This document shows, one piece after another, positions 1 through 9,033 of a stretch of DNA of 64,000 nt (positions are counted from its first letter, which is position 1; each line of letters begins with the position of its first letter). This DNA comes from Liquorilactobacillus aquaticus DSM 21051. GTDB taxonomy: Bacteria > Bacillota > Bacilli > Lactobacillales > Lactobacillaceae. The notes under the pieces were generated by a model. It was not told where the DNA came from, made no database searches, and saw nothing but the letters and a program-made list of their open reading frames with translations. The stretch is from NCBI RefSeq assembly GCF_001436755.1, contig NZ_AYZD01000018.1, forward strand, positions 62,001 to 126,000, given 5' to 3'. The position numbers and the translations under genes were made by a program.

Positions 1-841
1 CCCCAAAAATACCATTAAAAACCAAAGCCGCATAATAGTCAGCAGTACGATAGTAAACAGGCAAGGAATATGCTAAGTCTAACTTACCCTGTACAACAGT
101 CTGGTGTTCGACTTCTTCATTAATCTCAAAATTCTGACGCTGATTATAAAAAAGCGAGCCGTTAAACTCTTGCCGTTCTGTAAACGGCAGAGCGCGAGCC
201 AATTCTTCACACTTTTTCTCATCCACATTGCCAGAAACCACTATCTCAATTTGATCATTTCGAATACATTCAGTGTAGTAAGAATACAAGGCTTTAGGTG
301 TTATTTTTTTTAGTTGCTCATAAGTTCCGAATGAAGGTGTCCTTTGAGCCTCATCGGCAAAATAAATTTTTTGTAAAGAAAGCGCAGCATATAATTGCTT
401 ATCATCTCGAACTGTTTGCATGTAGAAGCCAAGGTTCTTTTTTTGACGTTCAAAAGTAGCTTGATCAAATTCCTCATTAGAGACTAATGGTTCAAAAATG
501 CATTGTTTTAAAAATGCAAAAGCTTCATCGAGCAATCCCTCCTCAGCATCCAGATAACGTTCATTAACACAGTCAAATACACAGTTCAAAATATGTACAT
601 TTCCCCGACGTTCAACAGTAATTCCAAAACCTGCTCCATACATCTTTGAAAGTTTTTCTGCAACTGCTTTTTGCGTTGGAAAGTGTTCACTAGCAGCTTC
701 TAGGACATTTGCCAACAACATTCTTTTAGTCAGTGATTTACTATCAAGAGGCTCAATTAGTGCAATCGCGATTCTTGTCGTTTTGAATTTTTTAGTTGGT
801 GTGACCGTTAAGCCCATACCAGATCTTATTTCGGTACGCAC
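1..841 (-). CDS. ymfF: M16-family peptidase-like protein YmfF (3' end outside window)
   Basis: About 280 N-terminal residues of an insulinase-like (M16) protein that runs off the window start. The segment corresponding to the zinc motif reads LEAASEHFPTQ and lacks HxxEH, which fits YmfF, the inactive-type partner normally encoded next to the HxxEH-bearing YmfH. I chose the GTG at 841 because GAGGGGG lies 8 nt upstream; an in-frame ATG at 880 has no such site. It lies downstream of ftsK, as in the ftsK-ymfF-ymfH-rodZ-pgsA order of many Firmicutes. Its biological role is poorly known. Confidence 0.82.
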   Translation of the reverse strand, partial: MRTEIRSGMGLTVTPTKKFKTTRIAIALIEPLDSKSLTKRMLLANVLEAASEHFPTQKAVAEKLSKMYGAGFGITVERRGNVHILNCVFDCVNERYLDAEEGLLDEAFAFLKQCIFEPLVSNEEFDQATFERQKKNLGFYMQTVRDDKQLYAALSLQKIYFADEAQRTPSFGTYEQLKKITPKALYSYYTECIRNDQIEIVVSGNVDEKKCEELARALPFTERQEFNGSLFYNQRQNFEINEEVEHQTVVQGKLDLAYSLPVYYRTADYYAALVFNGIFG

Positions 842-1035
842 TTTTGTTTCCCCCTCAAATTTGCTTATGTACAATATCATAATTGATTAAAATAAAAATT
901 ACAAATACAGCTTTTGTTTTAAACTCCCTCCGACAATGATACCCATCAGGTAGATCTTATTGCTAAAAACTATATTTTTAGCTGTTCAAATCAAAATTTC
1001 CTGCGGTTCCCACATACAGAGAACAAAAACCGGAA

Positions 1036-1073
1036 TGAGGTGTACTCCCTTAAAACATCAGGAGCACACCTCA
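1036..1073 (-). terminator. Hairpin between ftsK and ymfF
   Basis: A 12-bp stem with one mismatch (TGAGGTGT.. with ..ACACCTCA). The clean T run follows it on the plus strand, while on the minus strand a T-rich stretch begins about 6 nt after the stem. It lies just after the ftsK stop, so it most likely ends ftsK transcription. Confidence 0.6.
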
Positions 1074-1094
1074 ATTTTTTCATAGACCATTTTT

Positions 1095-3431
1095 TTATTG
1101 GGAAGGATCATCGTTGTTAAGATAAACTTTTCTCGGCTTGCTGCCTTCAGAAGGACCAACCATTCCTTTAGCCTCCATCTCATCAACCAGTCTTGCTGCA
1201 CGATTATACCCAATTCGAAAACGGCGCTGCAGCATTGAAATACTGCATGCTTGTTCTTTAACGATCAACTGGACAGCCTCACTGAAAAGCTCATCATCTG
1301 AATCTTCACCTTCGTCTTGTGCTGTCTCCTCATCGGAGACAATCAAAGATTCATCATACTCAGCTGTTTGCTGTTGCTTAACGAAATCTACAACACTTGC
1401 AACATCATTATCAGAAATAAATGCTCCTTGAACACGAATCGGTTTATTAAGTCCCATGGGCAAAAACAGCATATCTCCCCGTCCTAACAGTTTTTCAGCA
1501 CCATTAGTATCAATAATTGTTCTTGAATCCGTACCACTCGAAACGGCAAAAGAAATCCGTGAAGGAACATTAGCCTTGATCAGCCCCGTAATGACATCGA
1601 CCGAAGGACGTTGTGTTGCAAGAATCATATGGATTCCAGCAGCACGTGCCATTTGAGCTAGTCGGATAATTGCATCTTCAACTTCATTTGCAGCAACCAT
1701 CATTAGATCTGATAATTCATCAACCACAATAACGATATACGGTAATACTGGTTCTTCCGACCCCGTCTCATTATTTTGCCGTTGGATCATATCATTGTAA
1801 CCAGCAATATTTCTTTGACCAGTGTTAGCAAATAATTCATATCTTCTTTCCATCTCGGCAACTAATTTGTGCAAAGCCTTAGATGCCTTTTTAGGATTGG
1901 TCACAACAGGTGTCAAAAGGTGCGGCACTCCATTATAGACACCTAATTCAACCTTTTTAGGATCAACTAACATCAACTTTACTAAATGAGGCGGACAGTT
2001 CATCAATAAACTTGTAATGATCCCATTGATAGCAACGGATTTCCCACTTCCAGTCGAACCTGCAATTAATAAATGTGGCATTTTTGAAAGATCAGCCGTT
2101 ACTAATTTTCCTGAAATATCCCTGCCTAAAGGAACTTCCAATGGTTTGCTTTTTTGCTTCTTCTGCGCCTCGATGATATCTCTAAAAGAAACAGTTGAAA
2201 CTTTTTGGTTTGGAACTTCAATTCCAATCAATGATTTACCTGGAATAGGCGCTTCAATCCTAATATCCTTCGCAGCCAAAGCAAGTGCTAAATCATCCGC
2301 AAGATTTACAATTTTACTGACTTTTACTCCAATCGCTGGATGAAGTTCATATTTTGTGACTGCCGGTCCCAAAATAGCACTTTTGATGTCTACATCAACT
2401 CCAAAACTATTAAAAGTTTTTTTCAGGACTTGAGTATTTTTTTCGATTTTCTGATATTCATCACTCTGATCAGTCGGTTCGACCCTTTGAAGAAGCGTTG
2501 TTGGCGGTAATTCATAGTCATCATTCACTGGATTATCAGTGAATGTTACTCCCGCTTTTTTACCTTGTTCCTTTGGAGCGGTCTCCTGACTGTCACGCAT
2601 ATTTTCAGCTTGTTCCATGCCTGTGTTCCACGTATTAGTTTTTATGGCTTCGGTATCTCTCGCAATCTCGACAGGCTTTTCAGTTAAGCTTTCTTTCTGT
2701 GCTTTTTGAGGTTTAATAATGTCAGGTTTTTCAATTATTTTTTTATTTCTACTTTTACCGACACGTCTCTTTCGCAACCCAACCATTTTCTTATACAATT
2801 TGAAAAACATTCTGTGAATATAATTGAATAAAAGCGCAAAAACACTTCTTACAAAAGCCATCACTTGATAAAGTACTTTCCCACAAAATTCTAGAACACG
2901 GCTAAGAGGAAAACCACTGAAAACACAAATACCTATTACTAGAAGCAACCCAACGATTATATATGTTCCAACTTGTGCAAACAAAAAATAAGATGGCGTA
3001 TATAACAATGCTCCTAACAACCCGCCACCAATACGGCTTCCAATGCTACCAGCAGCGATATCAGCACGAAGATACTGCCATGTAATACTTATAAAATTAG
3101 AATGAAGATCCAATTGCTGAAAAAAAAGGCTGTGCAAAAAAAGCAGCACACTGGCTAAAACAATACTTGCGCCACCCCAATAATGCTTTTCGAAATGAGG
3201 CTCTTCATCTGTTAAAAGCAGGTAAACACCAAAAACAATAAGAGCAATTTCACCTACAACATAAGCATCACCAATAAACAAACGAAAGATGTTTATACAT
3301 AAAATACCAACATATCCAAGTTTCAACAATCCTAACAAACCAACCAGAATAAAAAGACCACCGCTCGTACGCTTAGATATAAATTCAGATTTCTTGCTAG
3401 TTGTTCGCCTTTTTCTCTTGCGTTGCGCCAA
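1095..3431 (-). CDS. ftsK: DNA translocase FtsK/SpoIIIE
   Basis: Septum-anchored ATPase that pumps chromosomal DNA during division and helps resolve chromosome dimers. The 778 residues show an N-terminal region with several membrane helices (about 20-200), a charged Q/E/K-rich linker, and a RecA-like motor with Walker A GSTGSGKS near residue 459 and Walker B IVVVDELSD. A C-terminal winged-helix gamma domain (about 714-775) would read the orienting DNA motifs. The start is TTG, preceded by GAGGGG at 9 nt. Length and domain order are normal for the Gram-positive family. Confidence 0.95.
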   Translation of the reverse strand: MAQRKRKRRTTSKKSEFISKRTSGGLFILVGLLGLLKLGYVGILCINIFRLFIGDAYVVGEIALIVFGVYLLLTDEEPHFEKHYWGGASIVLASVLLFLHSLFFQQLDLHSNFISITWQYLRADIAAGSIGSRIGGGLLGALLYTPSYFLFAQVGTYIIVGLLLVIGICVFSGFPLSRVLEFCGKVLYQVMAFVRSVFALLFNYIHRMFFKLYKKMVGLRKRRVGKSRNKKIIEKPDIIKPQKAQKESLTEKPVEIARDTEAIKTNTWNTGMEQAENMRDSQETAPKEQGKKAGVTFTDNPVNDDYELPPTTLLQRVEPTDQSDEYQKIEKNTQVLKKTFNSFGVDVDIKSAILGPAVTKYELHPAIGVKVSKIVNLADDLALALAAKDIRIEAPIPGKSLIGIEVPNQKVSTVSFRDIIEAQKKQKSKPLEVPLGRDISGKLVTADLSKMPHLLIAGSTGSGKSVAINGIITSLLMNCPPHLVKLMLVDPKKVELGVYNGVPHLLTPVVTNPKKASKALHKLVAEMERRYELFANTGQRNIAGYNDMIQRQNNETGSEEPVLPYIVIVVDELSDLMMVAANEVEDAIIRLAQMARAAGIHMILATQRPSVDVITGLIKANVPSRISFAVSSGTDSRTIIDTNGAEKLLGRGDMLFLPMGLNKPIRVQGAFISDNDVASVVDFVKQQQTAEYDESLIVSDEETAQDEGEDSDDELFSEAVQLIVKEQACSISMLQRRFRIGYNRAARLVDEMEAKGMVGPSEGSKPRKVYLNNDDPSQ

Positions 3432-3579
3432 AACACGATACCCCTCTCACAGTTAACTACTTCGGTCTGATTATAACATAACTATATTATGAGGCATTAT
3501 CTTTACACGAACACGAAAAGGAGTCTATTCGCTCTATCAAATAATTTACTGTTTTATCAACATATTTTAAGAACAAAAT

Positions 3580-4092
3580 TTATTTCAGTTTATCATTCTC
3601 ATAGATATGACTTTTCTCTAATTCCGGAAAGTCTTGTTGCCTTAATGCTTCATAAATCACAATTGCAGCAGTATTAGATAAGTTCAACGCTCTAATATGT
3701 GTATCATTTTGTGGTATTCGAATACATTTTTCAGAATTTTGCCGCATAAATGGTTCTGGCAGCCCTGTCGTTTCTTTACCAAAAATAAAATAATTGTTTC
3801 GATCTTCATGACTATAATCAACTTGCGTATATGCATGCTCAGCAAACTTGGAAACAAGATACAAATCATCATTTCTACCCAACGTTTTCATAAAAGCTTG
3901 CAAATTTTTATGATAGGTTATTTTTACCTTGTCCCAGTAGTCTAGACCAGCTCTTTTTAAATACTTATCATCAGTTGAAAAACCTAATGGTTCAATCAGA
4001 TGTAACTCTGTATTGGTTCCTGCACAGGTTCTAGCAATGTTTCCAGTATTAGCCGGCATCAATGGTTCAAACAAAACAATATGATTTGCCAT
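3580..4092 (-). CDS. trmL: tRNA (cytidine(34)-2'-O)-methyltransferase TrmL
   Basis: SPOUT-fold enzyme that 2'-O-methylates the wobble nucleotide of certain leucine tRNAs using S-adenosylmethionine. The 170-residue length is typical of YibK/CspR proteins. Visible family motifs are NTGNIARTC near the N-terminus, FGKETTGLP in the middle and the knot segment IRALNLSNTAAIVIYEALRQ near the C-terminus. The ATG at 4092 follows GAGGG at about 11 nt. A promoter, two hairpins and a T run lie just upstream (4134-4276), so the gene may have an attenuated leader. Confidence 0.9.
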   Translation of the reverse strand: MANHIVLFEPLMPANTGNIARTCAGTNTELHLIEPLGFSTDDKYLKRAGLDYWDKVKITYHKNLQAFMKTLGRNDDLYLVSKFAEHAYTQVDYSHEDRNNYFIFGKETTGLPEPFMRQNSEKCIRIPQNDTHIRALNLSNTAAIVIYEALRQQDFPELEKSHIYENDKLK

Positions 4093-4133
4093 GACTTATT
4101 TTTCCCTCTTTACTACTTATTATTTTTTTAAAC

Positions 4134-4241
4134 AAAAAAAGCGCAGCCATTCGGTGTGGGCACGGCGAACAGCTACGTTAATGAAGTACAATCATTCAAC
4201 AACTAACGACTGTTCCGTTAATTGTTAACAACCGATTTCTC
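4134..4241 (-). ncRNA. Candidate small RNA or trmL leader with intrinsic terminator
   Basis: A predicted transcript of about 108 nt starts downstream of the promoter at 4248-4276. It contains an 11-bp hairpin (arms 4216-4226 and 4198-4208, 7-nt loop) and ends in a 9-bp hairpin (4166-4174 with 4145-4153) followed by GCGC and seven Ts. No open reading frame or known riboswitch motif is recognisable. It could be a free-standing sRNA, since it ends 42 nt before the trmL ATG, or a conditional terminator for trmL. This is inferred from structure only. Confidence 0.45.
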
Positions 4242-4247
4242 TACGTT

Positions 4248-4276
4248 ATAATACCATCACTGCTTTGGATTTACAA
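4248..4276 (-). promoter_or_regulatory. Sigma-A promoter upstream of the trmL leader
   Basis: TTGTAA (4276-4271), a 17-nt spacer, then TATTAT (4253-4248) with TG one base before it (extended -10). It lies between the rlmA stop and the hairpin region. Confidence 0.6.
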
Positions 4277-4301
4277 GTTATTTTCAAAAAACATTTGTTT
4301 T

Positions 4302-5162
4302 TCAATTGTTTTCAACGATTAAGAGTAACACATCGATCGTTATTTTATTCAAACCTTTCGCTAATGCCGCATCAATTTTTTCAGCAGCAGCGCCCCAATG
4401 AAGCGGTGTCATGTACACTAAGCTTTCAAAAAATGTTTTCGAAAGTGGAAATTCGTAAGTAATTTTCTTAATCTTCGCGTGCGGATAATGCCGTTTAAAT
4501 AAAGTCAGGACTTTATCGTTACTGTATGAATACTGAGGATCATTTTCCTCATATAACATGTGCCTTAGTTCAATTAAATAATTCGCATTCGGAATGACTT
4601 TAAATAATAAGCCTTTACTCTTCAAAATACGATCAAATTCTCCATAAGCTGACGGAGAAAACATGTCAAGAATCACATCGAATGACTTGGATGCAAATGG
4701 CAACTGGGCCAGGTCAGCGATGCAAAAAAATGCACTCCCTTCATCTCTGGTTGCCAAATTAATCGCCTTTTTTGAAATATCAAAGCCGACATAAGCATCT
4801 TCCCTATTCGTACGCTGTTCTTCGACATACTTCAATGTCGAGCCTTCACCACACCCAACGTCAACTATCCGCAAGTAATTTTTTTCAGGGATTAAGCTTA
4901 ATATTTCATCAATAATGGGTTGGAACAGTCCAGCTTTGAGGACAAAACGTCGTGCTTCCCACATTTTAATATCATCATAATCACTTTTCACACCATGTCT
5001 TAAAAAATAAAGCGTCCCTTTTTTTGAAAAATCAAACTGATGCCCTTTAGAACAGCTAAAACTTCCGTTCATAACTTCTTCAAAGCCTTCGCCACAAACA
5101 GGGCATTTAAAAATATCTACATGCCTACTGGCAAAAGCCATTCCACGTTCAATTTTTTTCAC
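4302..5162 (-). CDS. rlmA: 23S rRNA (guanine-N1)-methyltransferase RlmA family
   Basis: S-adenosylmethionine-dependent methyltransferase acting on a guanine in 23S rRNA hairpin 35; some members (TlrB/RlmA-II) affect macrolide sensitivity. The 286-residue product has an N-terminal zinc knuckle (CPVCGEGF, then CSKGH) and a Rossmann-type SAM site (IVDVGCGEGSTL). I place the start at GTG 5162, which gives the family-typical beginning VKKIERGMAF with GGAGG 6 nt upstream. An upstream ATG at 5210 would overlap the preceding gene. The specific base methylated cannot be told from sequence. Confidence 0.85.
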   Translation of the reverse strand: MKKIERGMAFASRHVDIFKCPVCGEGFEEVMNGSFSCSKGHQFDFSKKGTLYFLRHGVKSDYDDIKMWEARRFVLKAGLFQPIIDEILSLIPEKNYLRIVDVGCGEGSTLKYVEEQRTNREDAYVGFDISKKAINLATRDEGSAFFCIADLAQLPFASKSFDVILDMFSPSAYGEFDRILKSKGLLFKVIPNANYLIELRHMLYEENDPQYSYSNDKVLTLFKRHYPHAKIKKITYEFPLSKTFFESLVYMTPLHWGAAAEKIDAALAKGLNKITIDVLLLIVENN

Positions 5163-5184
5163 ACTTTTCCTCCACCTGAAACGT

Positions 5185-5682
5185 TTATTCGATTCTAAGA
5201 TACTTGCCACTAACCAATTTTACTAAATCCACTTGCTTCAAGCGTACTGACCTGCCAACTTTTCCTGCTGAAACTGAAATTTGCTCAAACGGTTTTATTC
5301 TCTCATCAAAATAAATTGGAAAACCCTTGCGTATCTTGATTCCAATTGGCGTATTTGCACCATGGATATATCCCGTAATCTTGATCAGCTTTTTATTATC
5401 AGCTAAATGAATCTGCTTTCTGCCAAGTTCATTGGCAATCTTTTTCAAATTTATTTCATACTCTAACGGCAAGCAAACAACTAGATAATCATGCTCATCA
5501 TCGTTGCCTTTTAAAACAATTGTTTTTAAAATACTTGTGGGTGAGATACCACTCGATTCTGCCTCTGCTAATGCGTTTTTGCCATTTGCAAGCCAATCGA
5601 ACTGCACTTCCTGATAATCAATATGATGTTGATCAAGTATCCTTTCATCATTGGTCTTTTTTATTTTGGCCTTTTTAACCAT
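5185..5682 (-). CDS. ybaK: YbaK/EbsC-type aminoacyl-tRNA deacylase
   Basis: Trans-editing enzyme of the YbaK/ProX superfamily, which hydrolyses mischarged Cys-tRNA(Pro). The 165 residues include the family core SGISPTSILKTIVLKG, the YLVVCLPLEYEINLKKIA strand-helix and the GYIHGANTPIGI loop that shapes the pocket. ATG at 5682 follows AAGGAG. The stop is 22 nt before the rlmA start, so the two genes are probably cotranscribed translation-quality functions. Confidence 0.88.
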   Translation of the reverse strand: MVKKAKIKKTNDERILDQHHIDYQEVQFDWLANGKNALAEAESSGISPTSILKTIVLKGNDDEHDYLVVCLPLEYEINLKKIANELGRKQIHLADNKKLIKITGYIHGANTPIGIKIRKGFPIYFDERIKPFEQISVSAGKVGRSVRLKQVDLVKLVSGKYLRIE

Positions 5683-5750
5683 TATGTCTCACTCCTTGTT
5701 AATCTTCTCTTATATTATAACCTGCACCCAATAATTAGTCATTTCTTTAT

Positions 5751-5763
5751 AAAAGCGAACAAT
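5751..5763 (+). promoter_or_regulatory. Candidate PurR box upstream of guaC
   Basis: AAAAGCGAACAAT matches the Firmicutes PurBox pattern AWWWCCGAACWWT except for G in place of the first C. Its centre lies about 65 bp before the predicted guaC transcription start, a plausible activator position. Confidence 0.35.
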
Positions 5764-5786
5764 TTAGTAAACTATCAGCGCTTAAT

Positions 5787-5815
5787 TTGACTTTTTAAAT
5801 TGTTTAGGGTAGATT
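5787..5815 (+). promoter_or_regulatory. guaC promoter
   Basis: TTGACT (5787-5792), a 17-nt spacer, then TAGATT (5810-5815), placing the start of transcription near 5822. Confidence 0.6.
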
Positions 5816-5888
5816 TAACAGTGTTTGCGAAATAAAAGTCGTCAATCAACGAATAATATTTGTTAATTTAGAATGTGAGGTCTTTATA

Positions 5889-6866
5889 TTGCCTGTTTTT
5901 GATTACGAAGATATCCAATTAGTTCCCAATAAATGTATTGTTAAAAGTCGTTCTGAAATCGACACCAAAATTAAATTTGGTCCAATGACCTTCAAGATTC
6001 CCGTTGTTCCTGCCAATATGCAAACTATTGTTGATGAACCACTGGCTAAATGGCTTGCACGTAATGGCTACTTTTACATTATGCATCGCTTTAACGAAAA
6101 CAAGAGACTCGGTTTTATCCAAAAAATGCACAAAGAAGGACTTTTCGCCTCTATTTCAGTAGGTGTCAAACCCCAAGAATACGATTTTATTGATTCTCTA
6201 TCATTGAAAAGAACAGTCCCTGAATATATTACCATCGATATCGCTCACGGACATGCAGATACCGTCATCGATATGATCAAACATATCAAGAAAAAATTAC
6301 CTGGGACTTTTGTAATTGCTGGAAATGTCGGCACCCCTGAAGGCGTTCGTGAATTAGAAAACGCCGGTGCAGATGCGACTAAAGTCGGAATCGGCCCTGG
6401 TAAAGCTTGCATCACAAAATTAAAAACTGGTTTTGGAACTGGAGGATGGCAGCTCGCTGCTGTTCGTCTCTGCAGTAAAGCTGCAAGTAAACCGATCATT
6501 GCAGACGGGGGTATCCGTTACAACGGTGATATCGCTAAATCTGTCCGCTTCGGTGCCTCCATGTGTATGATTGGCTCACTCTTTGCCGGTCACGAAGAGA
6601 GCCCTGGAGACATTATTGAAAAAAACGGTCAAAAATACAAAACTTATTTTGGTTCAGCTTCACAGTATCAAAAAGGGCAGTATAAGAATGTTGAAGGTAA
6701 AAAGATGTTAGTACCTTATCGTGGCAGTATCGCAGATACTTTAAGAGAGATGCATGAAGATCTTCAATCATCTATTTCATACGCAGGCGGACGAAACCTG
6801 TCAGCTTTACGTAAGGTTGATTATGTTATCGTGAAAAACTCGATTTTCAATGGTGATAATATTTAG
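5889..6866 (+). CDS. guaC: GMP reductase GuaC
   Basis: NADPH-dependent conversion of GMP to IMP, a purine salvage step. The 325-residue TIM barrel is the short Firmicutes type without CBS domains. The catalytic loop [13 protein letters not shown] carries the nucleophile Cys174, followed by the phosphate-binding segment [16 protein letters not shown]. The start is TTG, giving the usual [16 protein letters not shown] opening. It has its own promoter and a possible PurR site, and is divergent from ybaK. Confidence 0.95.
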   Translation: MPVFDYEDIQLVPNKCIVKSRSEIDTKIKFGPMTFKIPVVPANMQTIVDEPLAKWLARNGYFYIMHRFNENKRLGFIQKMHKEGLFASISVGVKPQEYDFIDSLSLKRTVPEYITIDIAHGHADTVIDMIKHIKKKLPGTFVIAGNVGTPEGVRELENAGADATKVGIGPGKACITKLKTGFGTGGWQLAAVRLCSKAASKPIIADGGIRYNGDIAKSVRFGASMCMIGSLFAGHEESPGDIIEKNGQKYKTYFGSASQYQKGQYKNVEGKKMLVPYRGSIADTLREMHEDLQSSISYAGGRNLSALRKVDYVIVKNSIFNGDNI

Positions 6867-6944
6867 ATATTCTGGGCACACGGTTACCTGTGCTCCTAAA
6901 AATAATTATAATTTTCAAAACGGCTAAAGCTGAAATAAAAAATT

Positions 6945-7044
6945 AAAAAGGCCTGGATCAAAATTGAAGTGCCCCATAATTGTTAGTTTCTATGTCTAAC
7001 AATTATGGGGCACTTCAAATGTGATTTTTGACCCAAGCCTTTTT
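6945..7044. terminator. Nested double-palindrome terminator
   Basis: An outer 19-bp stem (6945-6963 with 7026-7044, beginning AAAAAGGC) encloses a perfect 22-bp inverted repeat (6965-6986 with 6996-7017; 9-nt loop; TGAAGTGCCCC at its outer end). Both outer-stem mismatches become G-U pairs in minus-strand RNA, so it fits best as terminator of the gene at 7074-7430, while also able to stop guaC. Confidence 0.75.
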
Positions 7045-7073
7045 ACTATTTTAAAGATTGAATATGTTTGTTT

Positions 7074-7430
7074 TCAGTAATATTTAATTACGCTACCAAC
7101 CTGAATTTTAGGAAAAGTATACGGTTTAAGATAAATTCCGTTATGCTGGGGGTTCTCAGGTGTTTTCTCAAAACAAAGCGTCGCATGTCCAATCATTTCC
7201 ATATTGCTTTTTACAAGCTGACCAACGTACGCCACTTCATATTCCTGATCATCAATACTTATTTTGTCTCCTGCTGAAAAATCATAATCAGCATCTTCTG
7301 TTTTGGAAAATCGTTGAACGATTGAAACTCGTCTCAATTGAGTAGACGCTGTCTCATCAAAAAGGATCAGCAAAGGATCATTTTCTGAAATAGCTTCTGG
7401 ACCGATTTCAATAACTTCTGCTTTTAACAT
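7074..7430 (-). CDS. Stand-alone PTS glucitol IIA-like protein without phosphorylation histidine
   Basis: 118 residues resembling the IIA(Gut/Srl) domain: the C-terminal half (SAGDKISIDDQEYEVAYVGQ, then NMEMIGHATLCFE) matches the family's conserved block. In true IIA(Gut), a histidine before this block accepts phosphate from HPr; here the segment is VSIVQRFSKT, with no histidine. The gene stands alone, with no IIB/IIC or sugar dehydrogenase nearby. A regulatory or vestigial role is more likely than transport. ATG follows AAGGAG, and an imperfect palindrome TGTCTTCAGACA lies upstream (7480-7491). Confidence 0.6.
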   Translation of the reverse strand: MLKAEVIEIGPEAISENDPLLILFDETASTQLRRVSIVQRFSKTEDADYDFSAGDKISIDDQEYEVAYVGQLVKSNMEMIGHATLCFEKTPENPQHNGIYLKPYTFPKIQVGSVIKYY

Positions 7431-7762
7431 ACTCGTCTAACTCCTTCAAATATTTTTAGAATACACACATTGTATCATATGTCTTCAGACATTACTTAGT
7501 GTAAAGTGTTCTGTAATGAAGGTTTGTCAAACAAAATAGGGTTCTCTTTCTGCTGAATATTTTAAAATAATCAAAAAATCCATTAATTACTATCTGACAG
7601 AGATAAGTACCTGAACCCGAGAACTAAAATTAAACCCTAAGTACGATATTCTTGACCCTACCCTCTCCCAGGTGTGAAAATATATCTTTAAATGTAACCG
7701 CAGCAAGCTACCATGTATTATGTGTTATACTATCTTTGAATTGAGCAATAGGAGGTTTTTTC
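7431..7762. other. Gene-free spacer before the lactonase gene
   Basis: 332 nt between divergent genes. The left edge carries the ribosome site of the IIA-like gene and TGTCTTCAGACA (7480-7491), an inverted repeat that may be an operator. The right edge has TATACT and AGGAGG before the lactonase ATG. Nothing coding is visible in the middle. Confidence 0.5.
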
Positions 7763-8788
7763 ATGAAAGAAACAGTTTTATTTGGCACATATACTAAAAA
7801 AAGTTCACAGGGTATTTATCGCGCAGTTCTTGACACAGAACAAAACGAGATAACCTGCCCTGAAACATTTATTCAGATCCAAAATCCGACTTATATGAGC
7901 AGTTCAGTAAATGATTTTTTGTATACGATTTCAAAAAAGGAAGACCAGGGTGGGATAACTAGTTACTCCTTAGCTTCTGGTGCTCCAATTTTTTGTGATG
8001 AAAAATTAGCCGCCGGTGCACCACCATGTTATGTTAGCCTTGACGAGGAAAGACAACTCGTCTTCACAGCCAATTTCCATCAGGGTACAATCACAGTCTT
8101 TAAAACAGACAATCAAGGAACACTGAATGAGACTGACAAAATAACCCATCAAGGTAACGGTCCCCGACCTGAACAAGAAGCTTCACACATTCATTATACT
8201 GATCTAACTCCCGATAAAAGGCTTGCCGTCTGCGACCTTGGGGCTGACAAACTTTATACGTATGATGTAACTCCCGAGGGTAAACTGAAACTCGTAGCCG
8301 AATTCTCCACGGCGTCTGGGTTTGCACCTCGACATCTTGTTTTCCATCCAAATGGCAACTATGCCTTTCTTGCTGGTGAATTGAGCAGTCAACTCGCTCT
8401 ACTTTCTTATAACCAAACAACAGGAAAATTTGCACATCTTCAAACTTTATCTACTATTCCTTCTACTTGGGACAAGCACAATGGTGCAGCTGCGATTCGA
8501 GTATCTGCAGACGGAAAGTTCGTCTACGTCTCAAATCGTGGTCACGATTCAATTGCAGTTTTTAAATTTGATTCAGAAAAACCCCAGTTGGCATTCATCG
8601 AATATACATCCACAGAAGGAGAGTTTCCGCGTGATTTTATGCTTGATCCAAGCGAAAAATTTATCATTGTAGCAAATCAAAATACCGATAATGCCACCTT
8701 ATTCAGTCGAAATACTGAAAATGGCACTCTGACATGTCTTCAGAAGAACATTCCTGTCCCGGAGGGGGTTTGTGTACACTTCAAGTAA
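7763..8788 (+). CDS. pgl: Lactonase family protein (6-phosphogluconolactonase type)
   Basis: Seven-bladed beta-propeller of the YbhE/Pgl family, which hydrolyses 6-phosphogluconolactone in the oxidative pentose phosphate route. Family repeats are visible as VLFGTYTKKSSQGIYR at the start, NFHQGTITVF, DLGADKLYTYDV, FAPRHLVFHPNG, VYVSNRGHDSIAVF and FPRDFMLDPSEKFIIVANQ. The 341 residues are full length. ATG follows AGGAGG. A single-gene unit ended by the hairpin at 8906-8953. The exact lactone substrate is inferred from the family. Confidence 0.85.
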   Translation: MKETVLFGTYTKKSSQGIYRAVLDTEQNEITCPETFIQIQNPTYMSSSVNDFLYTISKKEDQGGITSYSLASGAPIFCDEKLAAGAPPCYVSLDEERQLVFTANFHQGTITVFKTDNQGTLNETDKITHQGNGPRPEQEASHIHYTDLTPDKRLAVCDLGADKLYTYDVTPEGKLKLVAEFSTASGFAPRHLVFHPNGNYAFLAGELSSQLALLSYNQTTGKFAHLQTLSTIPSTWDKHNGAAAIRVSADGKFVYVSNRGHDSIAVFKFDSEKPQLAFIEYTSTEGEFPRDFMLDPSEKFIIVANQNTDNATLFSRNTENGTLTCLQKNIPVPEGVCVHFK

Positions 8789-8905
8789 CTAGTATCTACG
8801 TTCGTTCCTTCCGCCAGTTAACATTTTAAAAATTTCTGATTTAGTAATCGCAAATCATAACGACATCTCCTACAAATTCGCTGACTTTAGTTATTTGTAG
8901 TAAAG

Positions 8906-8953
8906 AGGCAGGACATCGAAAATCAAAATTGATTTTCAATGTCCTGCCTTTTT
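8906..8953. terminator. Bidirectional terminator between pgl and mgtE
   Basis: 21-nt arms (8906-8926 with 8929-8949, one mismatch) and a T run on the plus strand; the minus-strand copy also ends T-rich. It separates convergent pgl and mgtE. Confidence 0.85.
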
Positions 8954-9033
8954 AAATAAGACAAGGTGCAAGTTCAGCTCAATTGTACATTAAAAATATT
9001 CAAAAAAAATTTTGCCTTTTATCCCTTGCATAT

